NCBI RefSeq assembly: GCF_007828215.1
Contig: NZ_VIUE01000014.1
Coordinates: 62,001-126,000, forward strand
Source of the DNA: Pseudomonas sp. SJZ074
GTDB lineage: Bacteria; Pseudomonadota; Gammaproteobacteria; Pseudomonadales; Pseudomonadaceae
Length of the DNA stretch: 64,000 bases
Direction of reading: 5' to 3'
In this document: positions 1 through 8,594 of the stretch, in pieces
Numbering within the stretch: position 1 is the first letter of the stretch
Layout: each line of letters starts with the position of its first letter
Made by a program: the position numbers and the translations under genes
The notes under the pieces: generated by a model
Told to the model about the DNA's origin: nothing
Database searches by the model: none
The model's input: the letters and a program-made list of their open reading frames with translations, nothing else

Positions 1-459
1 ACAGCTTCGTGCTTCAGCCAATGGTTCGAGGCCGGGTTCACTGTCAAGGGACAACATTACCCGACAGCCGAACACTTCATGATGGCCGAGAAAGCGGCCT
101 TGTTCGACGATCAAGAAATTCGTGCGCAGGTGCTCCACGCACCTACTCCTAATGCCGCCAAAGCACTTGGCCGCAACGTGCACGGATTCGATGATAAGGT
201 TTGGCTGCAACACCGATACGACATCGTCGTTCGAGCGAACCAGGCCAAGTTCTCTCAGAATCCGCAGTTGAACCAATATCTTCTACAAACCGGTTCTCGG
301 GTTATTGTCGAAGCCAGCCCGGTTGATAACATCTGGGGTATAGGGCTCGCACAGGACAACGCGGATGCGAACAACCCGAATTTGTGGAAAGGCTTGAATC
401 TGCTGGGGTTTGCGCTGATGCAGGTACGGGACGGGATAAGCATGCCAGTCCCAAGGTAG
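1..459 (+). CDS. NADAR family protein (5' end outside window)
   Basis: The frame is open from base 1, so the start lies outside. Its first visible residues (CFSQWFEAGF, then HYPTAEHFMMAEKA) are the typical N-terminal core of NADAR/YbiA-type proteins, and the C-terminal SPVDNIWGIGL and NLWKGLNLLGFALMQVR are also family signatures. NADAR proteins are N-glycosidases acting on ADP-ribose-type or riboflavin-precursor substrates; some remove ADP-ribose from guanine in nucleic acid. The gene sits in the first cargo block of the prophage, convergent with a broken protein kinase. A role in phage-host or phage-phage conflict is inference from this position. Confidence 0.82.
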   Translation, partial: TASCFSQWFEAGFTVKGQHYPTAEHFMMAEKAALFDDQEIRAQVLHAPTPNAAKALGRNVHGFDDKVWLQHRYDIVVRANQAKFSQNPQLNQYLLQTGSRVIVEASPVDNIWGIGLAQDNADANNPNLWKGLNLLGFALMQVRDGISMPVPR

Positions 460-488
460 GGTCCTGACCTGATTCACGGAAAACGCAA

Positions 489-512
489 AAGCCTTGGCGA
501 ACGCCAGGGCTT
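489..512. terminator. terminator-like hairpin after the NADAR gene
   Basis: An inverted repeat of 11 bases per arm (AAGCCTTGGCG with CGCCAGGGCTT, one G-T pair) lies 30 bases after the NADAR stop codon, between it and the convergent kinase gene. There is no clear T tract. The location suits a shared terminator, but function is inferred. Confidence 0.4.
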
Positions 513-602
513 ATGGGGCTTGAAGTTGGGCATCAAACGCCCCGTCAGCCACATCAGCCCAACATTACGCTGAGCTTCTCGCTCCAGCTCTTTTTCAAAG
601 GG

Positions 603-1963
603 CTAGGGAAGTAGCATTGCAGCCTTCCCCAAGAACTCAAATATTAGACTACTACGATGGGACTCGCTCGCAGTTTGACCATCTGAATAACGCACGTCTG
701 CTCGTGCGCCTTCGGAGCTACCATAAATAACCAGCTCTGACGAAGCGACTCGATTAGTCTGGTCTTCAACACTAGCAACAAACCGAATGGGAGTTGTACC
801 AACGGCTGGAAAAAAACGAGTCCTAAGTAAGGTCTTGTGAAAAAAAACGTTTGAAACTGGAGCGTCCGATTCGCGTTCGGCTACTTGTTCAACTAGCGCC
901 TGCTGTGTTTGACCGCGACTATGCGTTTCGTTGAACCATTCTCGGAAAAGCGCAGACTGTGGCAAGCTGCTATGCAGCTTATCTATGCCTAAGACGAAAT
1001 CGGCATAGATGGCACACACGAACTGCGCTGCGAACGCACGCCGCTGCTGGTACTCAATTTCTCGCAGTGCCTCTTTACGCAGCATGGCTGAGGCTAATTC
1101 ATCATCGCCCAACGTAGGCGCTCCTGCTGTTGGCAACATTAGATGTCGAAGATTCGACGCAAACTGTGCAAGTGTCGGTCTTTTCTCGGGGCGGATGTTG
1201 CAGGCTTGAGCAATCAAGACCATCGCGTGGTGAATCTTGGGCACTGTCGGAAACTGGCGAGCAAGGTCGAATCCTCTTGGAACCATACGGGTCCTGGAAA
1301 AACCACATGACGCTGCCCATTCACCATCGCCCAGAATACCTTTCCGAGGCTGAATACGTCGCCTTTCTCATCAACAGTTGCCACCCGCCCAATAGAGTAC
1401 TCAGGAGGCCGGTAGGCCCATGCACCGATAGCGCGATGGGTTGGAGTTAGGCGCTCATCTTCAGCAAGGTAAGCACAGCCGAAGTCGCTGAGTGCAAGCT
1501 CGATCTTATCATCACGTCGCCGATACAGCAGATTCTCTGGCTTGATATCGCGATGGTGAACTGGTTGTGGTCTGACTGCCAACTGGGCAAGTGTTTCGAC
1601 AATTGGAAGCAGCGCGTTTGCGGCTTTTTCGGGCTGGCCTGCGAAGTTTTCAATAACGGCTGCGAGGTTGCCTTCAAGCAGCTCCATGACGATTTCGATT
1701 TCTCCCGCTCGTTTCCGCACCTCTACGATAGGGACAATCGCAAGTTCGGGTTCCCCGAACATTTCAGCTAGGATCTGCGCCTCACGGGCGAAACGAGCCA
1801 CCGGCTCCTGCGAAGCGTTGGGTCTCAATCGCTTGATTGCGTGAACCCCGTCCGTCCAAACATGAGCGTTCCCACCGTCGCCCTTGTGCTTCCATGTAGG
1901 GGGGATTCCATCGTGCTTAGGATTCCACGGTGGTCCCTCGGCATCAACTTCCTTGATTTTCAT
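603..1963 (-). pseudogene. Ser/Thr protein kinase, frameshifted
   Basis: Two minus-strand frames encode successive parts of one eukaryotic-type kinase. The upstream frame (1963 down to about 1265) has the ATP-binding lysine in HAIKRL, the catalytic loop HHRDIKPENLLY and the metal-binding DFGCAYLAE, then the P+1 region AYRPPEYS. The family pattern continues in another frame (about 1286 to 603): IRPEKRPTLAQFASNL closes the kinase fold and is followed by about 170 residues without a recognised domain. The join needs a -1 shift near 1262-1290, as if one base were lost. Catalytic residues all lie before the break, so a truncated product could fold partly. A sequencing error cannot be excluded. Kinases of this kind occur in phage-defence loci; here that role is inference. 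Confidence 0.72.
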
Positions 1964-2158
1964 AAGTCATTTCCACGGAAAGGAAAGGAAACAAGCGATG
2001 TGTACGTTACGAATTTATTAGCCGTATATCTATAACTAGATTCTGGCCATTTTAGCCGTTGATGAAGCCGCTATGAGCCGACCTCTGCCGAATGCAGCTC
2101 CAACAAACACAAATCGACGACAACAGCCCGGGCGTCCGCATTGCCCGGCCAACCCTCT
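1964..2158. other. gene-free spacer between cargo kinase and lysis module
   Basis: AT-rich sequence next to the kinase start probably holds the kinase promoter (minus strand). It then turns GC-rich toward the phage module. No gene is seen. The late-operator dyad begins at its right edge, and about 90 further bases of leader run to the first lysis gene at 2266. Confidence 0.5.
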
Positions 2159-2177
2159 CCCTAAACCCAATTAAAAG
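2159..2177 (+). promoter_or_regulatory. putative late-activator dyad 1 (Plys-like)
   Basis: CCCTAA, six bases, TTAAAAG. The right half is identical to the other three copies and the left half is the most diverged. It lies 89 bases before the first lysis gene, the place of Mu Plys. Mu late promoters are activated by protein C, which binds a TTAT-N6-ATAA type dyad; the same 6-base spacing supports, but does not prove, a Mor/C-type site. Confidence 0.5.
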
Positions 2178-2265
2178 CCCCTCCAGCCCAAGCCCCCCAC
2201 CATAGCGGCCTGAGCACATCCAGCGCCCCCAAACCCCAGGGGCGCCACGACTGGAGGCATCCCCC

Positions 2266-2766
2266 ATGCGACCCGAACACCCCCGCGGCATCCGCAACTA
2301 CAACCCCGGCAACATCCGCCACGCCCATCGCATCCGCTGGCAAGGCATGGCCACCGCCCAGACCGACAACCAATACGTCCAATACATCAACCCACGCTGG
2401 GGCATCCGCGCCATCGCCCGCGTCCTCATCACCTACCAAGACAAACGCCGCGCCGCCGACGGCAGCCCCATCGACACCGTCCGCGAAATCATCGAACGCT
2501 GGGCGCCGCCCTCAGAAAACAACACCGACGCCTACATCATCAGCGTCGCGCGCGCCCTGGGCCTCGACCCCGATGTGGCCAGCGTCGACGTCTACGACTT
2601 CGACATCATGCGCGCCCTGGTCACCGTCATCATCCGCCACGAAAACGGCCCAGGCCCCTTGCCGGGCGGCCGCTGGTACGGCGACACCATCATTGCCGAC
2701 GGCCTATCACTGGCCGGCATCGAACGCGGCATTGTCCACGGCCAATTCAAGGGGGCGCCCGCATGA
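2266..2766 (+). CDS. phage peptidoglycan-degrading protein (endolysin / PRD1 P5-like)
   Basis: A 166-residue protein. RGIRNYNPGNIR at residues 6-17 and the spaced pattern WGIRAIARVLITYQ, TVREIIERWAPPSENNT, YIISVARALG match a phage family often annotated as structural protein or lysozyme-like endolysin, related to lytic transglycosylases. There is no signal peptide, so release probably depends on the holin-like protein encoded next, whose start overlaps this stop (ATGA). The start is supported by GGAGG eight bases upstream. It is the first gene after late dyad 1, as lys is in Mu. The exact bond cleaved cannot be told from the sequence. Confidence 0.7.
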   Translation: MRPEHPRGIRNYNPGNIRHAHRIRWQGMATAQTDNQYVQYINPRWGIRAIARVLITYQDKRRAADGSPIDTVREIIERWAPPSENNTDAYIISVARALGLDPDVASVDVYDFDIMRALVTVIIRHENGPGPLPGGRWYGDTIIADGLSLAGIERGIVHGQFKGAPA

Positions 2767-2981
2767 GGCTCATCAGCGATTGGCGCCACGGCTACAAGCT
2801 CTACAGCCTCCAGATCGGATTGGTCATTGTCCTGGCAGGGTTCGCCCAACTGGAACTATTGCCCCTCTGGCAGCCCCAGCTAACCTCCAAGGCCTACGCC
2901 ACCCTCAACAGCGCACTGGCCATCCTCCTGTTCGTCGCACGCCTGATCAAACAAGGGCCAGACCGACCACCACAGCACTAA
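2763..2981 (+). CDS. holin-like small membrane protein
   Basis: A 72-residue protein with two hydrophobic segments (about residues 15-35, YSLQIGLVIVLAGFAQ, and about 44-60, ATLNSALAILLFVARL) and a charged C-terminus. Its size, topology and position directly after the endolysin-like gene (ATGA overlap) fit a class II holin that permeabilises the inner membrane late in infection. No more specific family is asserted. It is followed 16 bases later by the gp25 homologue in the same transcription unit. Confidence 0.65.
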   Translation: MRLISDWRHGYKLYSLQIGLVIVLAGFAQLELLPLWQPQLTSKAYATLNSALAILLFVARLIKQGPDRPPQH

Positions 2982-2997
2982 GCCTGCGGAGCGTTGA

Positions 2998-3303
2998 ATG
3001 AACCTTAATGAACTCAACTTCGGCTTCCAGACCGTGCAGTGGCTGGTCCTCACCATACTGGCCCTCTACACCTGGATCACCAACCGCCACACCGCCAGCA
3101 CTCGAGAACTGCTTGAACTGCGCACCCGCATCGTCGCCCTCGAGGAACACGTCCGGCACCTGCCAGACCCATCAGCGGTCACCGACCTACTGGGCGACAT
3201 GAAAGCCATCCGCGCCGAACTCACCGGCGTCAAAGACGCCCTCAGCCCCTTGGCCCGGTCGCTCGACCGCATCAACGACTACCTGCTGCGAGAAAAAACA
3301 TGA
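2998..3303 (+). CDS. Mu gp25-like protein (DUF2730)
   Basis: A 101-residue protein with one N-terminal membrane segment (about residues 13-28, TVQWLVLTILALYTWI) followed by a heptad-rich region (RELLELRTRIVALEEHVRHL and onward) likely to form a coiled coil. This matches the DUF2730 family found between lysis and packaging genes in Mu-like phages. Position and architecture suggest a spanin-like or lysis accessory role, which is inference. It overlaps the next gene by four bases (ATGA). Confidence 0.75.
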   Translation: MNLNELNFGFQTVQWLVLTILALYTWITNRHTASTRELLELRTRIVALEEHVRHLPDPSAVTDLLGDMKAIRAELTGVKDALSPLARSLDRINDYLLREKT

Positions 3304-3593
3304 CCCCCTATGCCGACTACCTGCGCCACGACATGCGCCTGGTCATCTTGCGGCTGCTGGTTGAAATGCCCGGCTACCGCGCCAACAGCTCCGTCCTCAA
3401 CACCGCCCTCGACAACTTCGGCCACACCGCCAGCCGCGATCAGGTCAAAACCGAACTGCACTGGCTCGCCGAACAGGGCGCGGTAACCCTCGCCGACATC
3501 GGCCCGGTGCTGGTCGCCACCCTCACCGAACGCGGCCAAGACATCGCCGCCGGCCGCGCCCGCGTGCCCGGCATCAAACGCCCGGGGGCCTGA
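3300..3593 (+). CDS. Mu gp26-like protein, winged-helix-like
   Basis: A 97-residue protein of the small family that sits between gp25 and gp27 in Mu-like phages. The stretch VILRLLVEMPGY, SSVLNTALDNFG, SRDQVKTELHWLAEQGAV, VLVATLTERGQDIAAGR reads as a winged helix-turn-helix (about residues 14-90), so DNA binding is plausible, possibly in packaging with the gp27/gp28 terminase. It overlaps gp25 (ATGA) and is followed two bases later by gp27. Confidence 0.72.
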   Translation: MTPYADYLRHDMRLVILRLLVEMPGYRANSSVLNTALDNFGHTASRDQVKTELHWLAEQGAVTLADIGPVLVATLTERGQDIAAGRARVPGIKRPGA

Positions 3594-3595
3594 CC

Positions 3596-4147
3596 ATGGC
3601 CGGCAAATCCTCCATCAATCGCCTACCACCGCAGGTCAAGGCCTACATACAAAAGCTTCTGCGTGAAGATCGCTTGACCCTCGACGACATGCTCGCCGAC
3701 ATCCAAAAACGCTTCCCCGACGAAAAAGCCCCCAGCCGCAGTGCCCTGGGCCGCTTTAAACTGGGCTTCGACGAACTCATCGACAAAGCCCGCCAACAGC
3801 GCGAAATGGCCGAAGCCTTCGTCGGTGCCTTCGGTGAAGACGCCACCGACAAAACCGGCGCCTTACTCGTCGAAGCCATCTCAACCCTGACCTACCAGGC
3901 CGCCATGGGCGCCCACGAAAAAGACGACGTCACCGTCGCTGAAGTCTCCGCGCTGGCCCGCGCCGCCAAAGCCACCATGGAAGCCCGGACCCTCAGCGTC
4001 AAAGAACGCCAGGCCATCGAAAAAGCCACCCGCGAACGCCTGCTCCAAGAGCAAGCCGCCGAACTCGACAACGCCGTCAAAGCCCAAGGCATGACCGAAG
4101 ACCAGGCCCAGTTCTGGCGGCAGAAATTCCTCGGCGTCAAACCATGA
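3596..4147 (+). CDS. Mu gp27-like protein (DUF3486), probable small terminase subunit
   Basis: A 183-residue protein of the DUF3486 family. Its N-terminus (INRLPPQVKAYIQKLLREDR, then LTLDDMLADIQKRFP and SRSALGRFK, residues 6-58) looks like a helix-turn-helix DNA-recognition module; the remainder is helical and charged. In Mu-like phages this gene precedes the large terminase and is thought to be the small subunit that recognises the pac end. It overlaps the terminase gene by four bases (ATGA), consistent with translational coupling. Confidence 0.8.
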   Translation: MAGKSSINRLPPQVKAYIQKLLREDRLTLDDMLADIQKRFPDEKAPSRSALGRFKLGFDELIDKARQQREMAEAFVGAFGEDATDKTGALLVEAISTLTYQAAMGAHEKDDVTVAEVSALARAAKATMEARTLSVKERQAIEKATRERLLQEQAAELDNAVKAQGMTEDQAQFWRQKFLGVKP

Positions 4148-5748
4148 AAGCCGCCGCCAGCACACTGCGCGTCATCGAATGGGATGAACTGCCGCCCAGC
4201 GTCCGCCAGATCCCCGAGGGCTACGACCCGCTGGGCGAAGGCATCCTAATGGCCCACCAATCGCAATGGCTGGCCATCGACGCCCACATCAAACTCTGTG
4301 AAAAAGGCCGACGCACCGGCATCACCTTCGCCGAAGCCCTGGACTCAGTCATCACCGCCGCCTCACAAAAGATCGCGGGCGGCATGGACTGCTTCTACAT
4401 CGGCGACACCAAAGAAAAGGGCCTGGAATTCATCGGCTACTGCGCCAAATTCAGCCGCGTCATCGCCGAAGCCCAAGCGTCGGGCGTCAGCCAAATCGAA
4501 GAATTCCTCTTCCAGGACCAAGACGACGCCGGCAACACCCGCCACATCAACGCCTACCGTATCCGCTACGCCTCGGGCTTCAAAATCGTCGCGCTCTCCA
4601 GCAACCCAGCCGGCGTGCGCGGCCTACAAGGCAAAGTCATCATCGATGAAGCCGCGTTTCACCGCGACGTCGCGGCCGTGCTCGACGCCGCCACCGCGCT
4701 GCTGATCTGGGGCGGTCGCATCGTCATCATCAGCACCCACAACGGCAAAGCCAACGCCTTCAACCAAATGGTCAGCGACATCCGCGACCAGCGCTACGGC
4801 AGCAGCGCCCAGGTCTTCCGCGCCACCTTCGACGACGCCGTCGCCAACGGCCTGTTTGAACGGGTGTGCTTCATGGCCGGCAAGCCCGCCACGGCCCAAG
4901 ATAAAGAGGCCTGGTACAAACAAATCCGCAACGCCTACGGCCCGCGCAAAGCGCAAATGCGCGAAGAACTCGACGCCATCCCCCGCGATGGCAACGGCGT
5001 TTGCATCCCCGGCATCTGGATCGAAGACGCCATGCGCCCCGGTCGTACCGTTCTGCGCCTGGCCCTGGACGACGACTTCACCCAACGGCCGGTCTACCGG
5101 CGCGAGGCCTACGTCGACAACTGGATCGAGCGCTACCTGGCGCCCTTGCTACAGCCGCTCCCACCCGAGCGACGCCACTTCCTCGGCATGGACTACGCCC
5201 GCCACCGCGACTTCTCCATCATCTGCCCGATGTCCGTGGACCAGGCACGGCATCGCGACGTGCCGTTCGTGGTCGAAATGCACAAAGTGCCCACCCGGCA
5301 ACAGCAGCAGATCCTGTTCTACATCTTGCGCCGGCTGCCGCGTTTCGTCGGCGCGGCCCTGGACGCCACCGGCAGCGGCGAAACCCTCGCCGAAGACACT
5401 GCCGACGCGTTCGGCCACAACCGCATCCAACAAGTGAAAATCACCCGGACCTGGTACGGCGCCTGGATGCCAAAATTCGTGCAACTGTTCGAAGACGCGA
5501 CAATCACGCTGCCCAAAGACGACTCGCTGCACCAAGACATCCGCGCCATCGAAACCGTCGACGGCATCCCCATGATCGTCAAAGCCCGCAAACAAGACCT
5601 CAAAGACCCCGACCTCTACCGCCACGGCGACTTCGCCGGTGCCGGTGCGCTCGCCAACTTCGCCACGCTGGAAGTCGCCAGCGGCCCGGTCACCGTCAAA
5701 TCACGCCGCCCACGCCAAGGCCAACACCTCACCCAGGGGTACGCATGA
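4144..5748 (+). CDS. terminase large subunit (Mu gp28-like)
   Basis: A 534-residue packaging motor. A Walker A-like P loop is at about residues 54-61 (KGRRTGIT), Walker B with the catalytic acid at VIIDEAAF (D168, E169), and the RNase H-like nuclease domain starts at LGMDYARHRDFSII (D350). Length and motifs fit Mu gp28. The enzyme would cut the integrated phage DNA and pump it into the prohead by the headful mode used by Mu. It overlaps both neighbours by four bases, inside the packaging operon. Confidence 0.92.
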   Translation: MKAAASTLRVIEWDELPPSVRQIPEGYDPLGEGILMAHQSQWLAIDAHIKLCEKGRRTGITFAEALDSVITAASQKIAGGMDCFYIGDTKEKGLEFIGYCAKFSRVIAEAQASGVSQIEEFLFQDQDDAGNTRHINAYRIRYASGFKIVALSSNPAGVRGLQGKVIIDEAAFHRDVAAVLDAATALLIWGGRIVIISTHNGKANAFNQMVSDIRDQRYGSSAQVFRATFDDAVANGLFERVCFMAGKPATAQDKEAWYKQIRNAYGPRKAQMREELDAIPRDGNGVCIPGIWIEDAMRPGRTVLRLALDDDFTQRPVYRREAYVDNWIERYLAPLLQPLPPERRHFLGMDYARHRDFSIICPMSVDQARHRDVPFVVEMHKVPTRQQQQILFYILRRLPRFVGAALDATGSGETLAEDTADAFGHNRIQQVKITRTWYGAWMPKFVQLFEDATITLPKDDSLHQDIRAIETVDGIPMIVKARKQDLKDPDLYRHGDFAGAGALANFATLEVASGPVTVKSRRPRQGQHLTQGYA

Positions 5749-7127
5749 ACAACACAGGCCTGTGGGTCAGCCCCACTGAATTCGTCCACTTTGCCGAGCC
5801 CCAACGCAGCCCCCCCCTCAACCGCCACATCGCCACCCGAGGCCGCGCCCAGGCCAGCGACTTCGGCAGCCATTTGCCTAACCCAGACCCGATTCTCAAA
5901 GCCCAAGGCAAAGACATTGCGGTGTACCGCAACCTGCGCAGCTCAGCCCTCGTCGGCGGCAACATCCGCCGCCGCAAAGCCGCCGTGCTGTCGCTGGAAC
6001 GAGGCCTGCAACGTCAAGACACCGCCAACAAAGTGGAACGCTTTATCACCGACTGGCTCACCGACCTCGACCTGGACCGCATCATCCGCGAACTGCTCGA
6101 CGCACCGTTATTCGGCTACCAACCCATCGAACTCCTATGGCGCCCCGTGGGCAGGCATTGGGTGCCACAAGACCTGCTCGGCAAACCGGCGGAATGGTTC
6201 TTCTACGACAAAAACAACGCGCTGCACTTTCGCGCCAAAGACGCCGGCCCAGACGGCGAGCCCTGCGACCCGCAACGCTTTGTCGTCGCCCGGCAAGACG
6301 CCACCTACGCCAACCCCTACGGTTTCCCAGACCTGAGCATGTGCTTCTGGCCGGCCACCTTCATGAAAGGCGGGCTCAAGTTCTGGGTACAGTTCACTGA
6401 AAAATACGGCAGCCCCTGGGTCATCGGCCAACACCCACGCGGCGCCACCGACGGCGAAACCGAACTGCTGCTCGACAGCCTTGAAGCCATGGTCCAAGAC
6501 GCCGTCGCCGCCATCCCAGACGACGCCAGCGTGCAAATCATCGAAGCCGCCGGCAAAGCCGGCAGCGCCGACGTCTACCGCCAACTGCTCGAATACTGCC
6601 GCAGCGAAATCAACGTCGCCATGCTCGGGCAAAACCAGACCACCGAAAAAGACACCAACCACGCCAGCGCCACCGCCGGCGCCGAAGTCACCCAAGACAT
6701 CCGCGACGGCGACGCCGCCATCGTCGCCAGCGCGCTCAACGCCTGCATCCGCCACGTCGTCGACCTCAACTTCGGCCCTGACGTCGTCGCGCCGCGCTAT
6801 GCGCTGTGGCAACAAGAAGAAATCGACAAGTCCCTGGCCCAGCGCGACAAGGCCCTGACCGAGTCCGGCGTAAGGTTCACCAACGCCTACTGGCAGCGCA
6901 CCTACAACCTGCAGGACGGCGACCTACAACAAGCACCGACCCGGGGCGACAAACCGTCATTTGCCGAAACCACCCAACACCGGGCGCCAGATCAAGCCGC
7001 CCTCGACCAAGCCATCAATAGCCTGCCAGCCGAGCCCTTAGACCAACTGACTGAAAACCTCGCCAACCTGATGTTCATGGCCGACACCTGGGGCCGCCTA
7101 AGCACCACCGCCGACCGGGAAGACTGA
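5745..7127 (+). CDS. portal protein (Mu gp29-like, DUF935)
   Basis: A 460-residue DUF935 protein. The start MNNTGLWVSPTEF overlaps the terminase stop (ATGA); the frame stays open upstream but that part is only a shadow of the terminase gene. Family signatures include the early DPILKAQGKDIAVYRNLRSS and the middle GYQPIELLW and FTEKYGSPWVIGQ. It forms the dodecameric channel at the capsid vertex through which DNA enters and to which gp30 and the tail attach. It is followed one base later by gp30. Confidence 0.92.
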   Translation: MNNTGLWVSPTEFVHFAEPQRSPPLNRHIATRGRAQASDFGSHLPNPDPILKAQGKDIAVYRNLRSSALVGGNIRRRKAAVLSLERGLQRQDTANKVERFITDWLTDLDLDRIIRELLDAPLFGYQPIELLWRPVGRHWVPQDLLGKPAEWFFYDKNNALHFRAKDAGPDGEPCDPQRFVVARQDATYANPYGFPDLSMCFWPATFMKGGLKFWVQFTEKYGSPWVIGQHPRGATDGETELLLDSLEAMVQDAVAAIPDDASVQIIEAAGKAGSADVYRQLLEYCRSEINVAMLGQNQTTEKDTNHASATAGAEVTQDIRDGDAAIVASALNACIRHVVDLNFGPDVVAPRYALWQQEEIDKSLAQRDKALTESGVRFTNAYWQRTYNLQDGDLQQAPTRGDKPSFAETTQHRAPDQAALDQAINSLPAEPLDQLTENLANLMFMADTWGRLSTTADRED

Positions 7128-7128
7128 C

Positions 7129-7935
7129 ATGGCCAGCCCCGCAAAGCAGCTCAACCCCGCGGACCTCAAGGTCATCTTCGGCCTCGAACCCGCCAACGCC
7201 GTCGCCTACCTGAAGGCCAAGGGCTACACCATCACCTGGCATTGGCAAGACATCCTCGACCAGGCCCACGACCACGCATTCACCGTCGCCAAAGCCATGC
7301 GCCTGGACCTACTCAGCGACATTCGCGCCGCCCTGGAAACCGCCCTCCAACAGGGCCAAACCCTCCAGCAATTCACCGCCCATTTGAAACCCGTCCTACA
7401 AGCCCAAGGCTGGTGGGGCCAGCAAGTCATCGTCGACAGCCAAGGCCGCGCCGAAACCGTCCAGCTCGGTAGCCCACGTCGCCTAAAAACCATCTACCAA
7501 ACCAACCTGCAAAGCGCCTACATGGCCGGCCGCAAAACCGCCATGGAACAGACCACCGAGACCCACCCGTACTGGATGTACATCGCCGTCCTCGACGGTA
7601 AAACCCGCAGCAGCCACCGCGCCATGCACGGCCAGGTCTTCCGTCACGACGACCCCATCTGGCAAACCATCTTCCCGCCTAACGGCTTCAACTGCCGCTG
7701 CCGCGTCGTCGCCCTGAGCGAAGCCGCCGTCAAGCGCCGTGGGCTTACCGTTATATCCAGCCAAGGGAAAACCTTTACCGAAACGGTCGAGACCGGGACC
7801 GACAAACGTACCGGGGAAATCAGAACAGCAACCGTGGGAGGCATTCGAATTACCAATGCCCCAGGCCATACCGTCACATTCCGCACCGACCCAGGCTTCA
7901 ATCACGCCCCGGGCACCGCCTGGCAGAAGGCCTGA
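7129..7935 (+). CDS. minor head protein (Mu gp30-like, SPP1 gp7 family)
   Basis: A 268-residue head-morphogenesis protein of the phage Mu F family. The diagnostic segment is KTIYQTNLQSAYMAGR at about residues 122-137, then WMYIAVLDGKTRSSHRAMHG and FPPNGFNCRCRVVAL at about 183-197. These proteins bind the portal and are needed for correct prohead assembly. The C-terminal 60 residues are less typical. The next phage gene (gpG) does not follow directly: 110 bases containing a host-type REP element lie between. Confidence 0.88.
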   Translation: MASPAKQLNPADLKVIFGLEPANAVAYLKAKGYTITWHWQDILDQAHDHAFTVAKAMRLDLLSDIRAALETALQQGQTLQQFTAHLKPVLQAQGWWGQQVIVDSQGRAETVQLGSPRRLKTIYQTNLQSAYMAGRKTAMEQTTETHPYWMYIAVLDGKTRSSHRAMHGQVFRHDDPIWQTIFPPNGFNCRCRVVALSEAAVKRRGLTVISSQGKTFTETVETGTDKRTGEIRTATVGGIRITNAPGHTVTFRTDPGFNHAPGTAWQKA

Positions 7936-7956
7936 AACGCAATTAACCACACCCAC

Positions 7957-8000
7957 CCGTGGCGAGGGAGCTTGCTCCCGCTGGGCTGCGCAGCAGCCCC
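7957..8000. repeat. Pseudomonas REP-type hairpin inside the phage head operon
   Basis: Two adjacent perfect or near-perfect hairpins: GGGAGC-TT-GCTCCC (7966-7979) and a GGGCTGC/GCAGCCC stem (7983-7999). This is the common fluorescent-Pseudomonas REP form usually found between host genes. Here it sits between gp30 and gpG of the prophage late operon. Confidence 0.7.
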
Positions 8001-8045
8001 AAACTCAGCCACCTAGCACCGCAAACCTAAAATGGAAGGCATCCC

Positions 8046-8522
8046 ATGTTCACCATCGAACTAGAGCACCAACATCTGCAACAAATCCTAAGCCGAGTGG
8101 AGCGGACTGTCGGTGACCTAGCGCCACTCATGCACAGTCTGGCCGCTGAGCTCGCCAGCCAGACCGAAGAAAACTTCGAACAGCAAGGCCGTCCCCAGTG
8201 GCCTGAGCTTTCCGACGTCACCACAGGACGCAGAGCCGAAACCGGCCACTGGCCCGGCAAGATGTTGCAAGTCAGCGCTGCGGGGCTGGCTGCCTCGATC
8301 TCCACCCAAGCGACAGACAGCACGGCGGTGGTGGGTAGCAACAAGCCCTATGCGGCGATGATGCAGTTCGGTGGGGATCAAGCTGATTTTCCGCAGCTGT
8401 GGGGTGATATTCCGGGCAGGCCATACTTGCCCATGGATGCCGAAGGCAACCTGCAACCCGAAACGGAACAAGCCCTACTGAAACTAGCGCTCTCTCATCT
8501 TGAACAGGTTGCAGGCGTCTAA
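8046..8522 (+). CDS. phage virion morphogenesis protein (Mu gpG-like)
   Basis: A 158-residue protein of the phage virion morphogenesis family. Conserved features are the N-terminal helix, the central QGRPQWPELSDVT, the ML.VSAAGLAASIST block, and the near-terminal VGSNKPYAAMMQFGG followed by GRPYLP. In Mu, gpG joins head and tail assembly. It is the last gene before the second cargo block; the interruption between gpG and gpI coincides with the Mu PI promoter position. Confidence 0.88.
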   Translation: MFTIELEHQHLQQILSRVERTVGDLAPLMHSLAAELASQTEENFEQQGRPQWPELSDVTTGRRAETGHWPGKMLQVSAAGLAASISTQATDSTAVVGSNKPYAAMMQFGGDQADFPQLWGDIPGRPYLPMDAEGNLQPETEQALLKLALSHLEQVAGV

Positions 8523-8594
8523 CGTCATAAAAGGCAGACAGTGCCCGTGACACTGCGGTTAGACGGAAACGGCGCTAGAGGGACGAGACCCGCT

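Noticed and set aside
5001..5744. Upstream extension of the portal frame
   Set aside because: The frame is open but overlaps the terminase gene entirely and is Pro/Arg/His-rich; the ATGA overlap start at 5745 fits family length.
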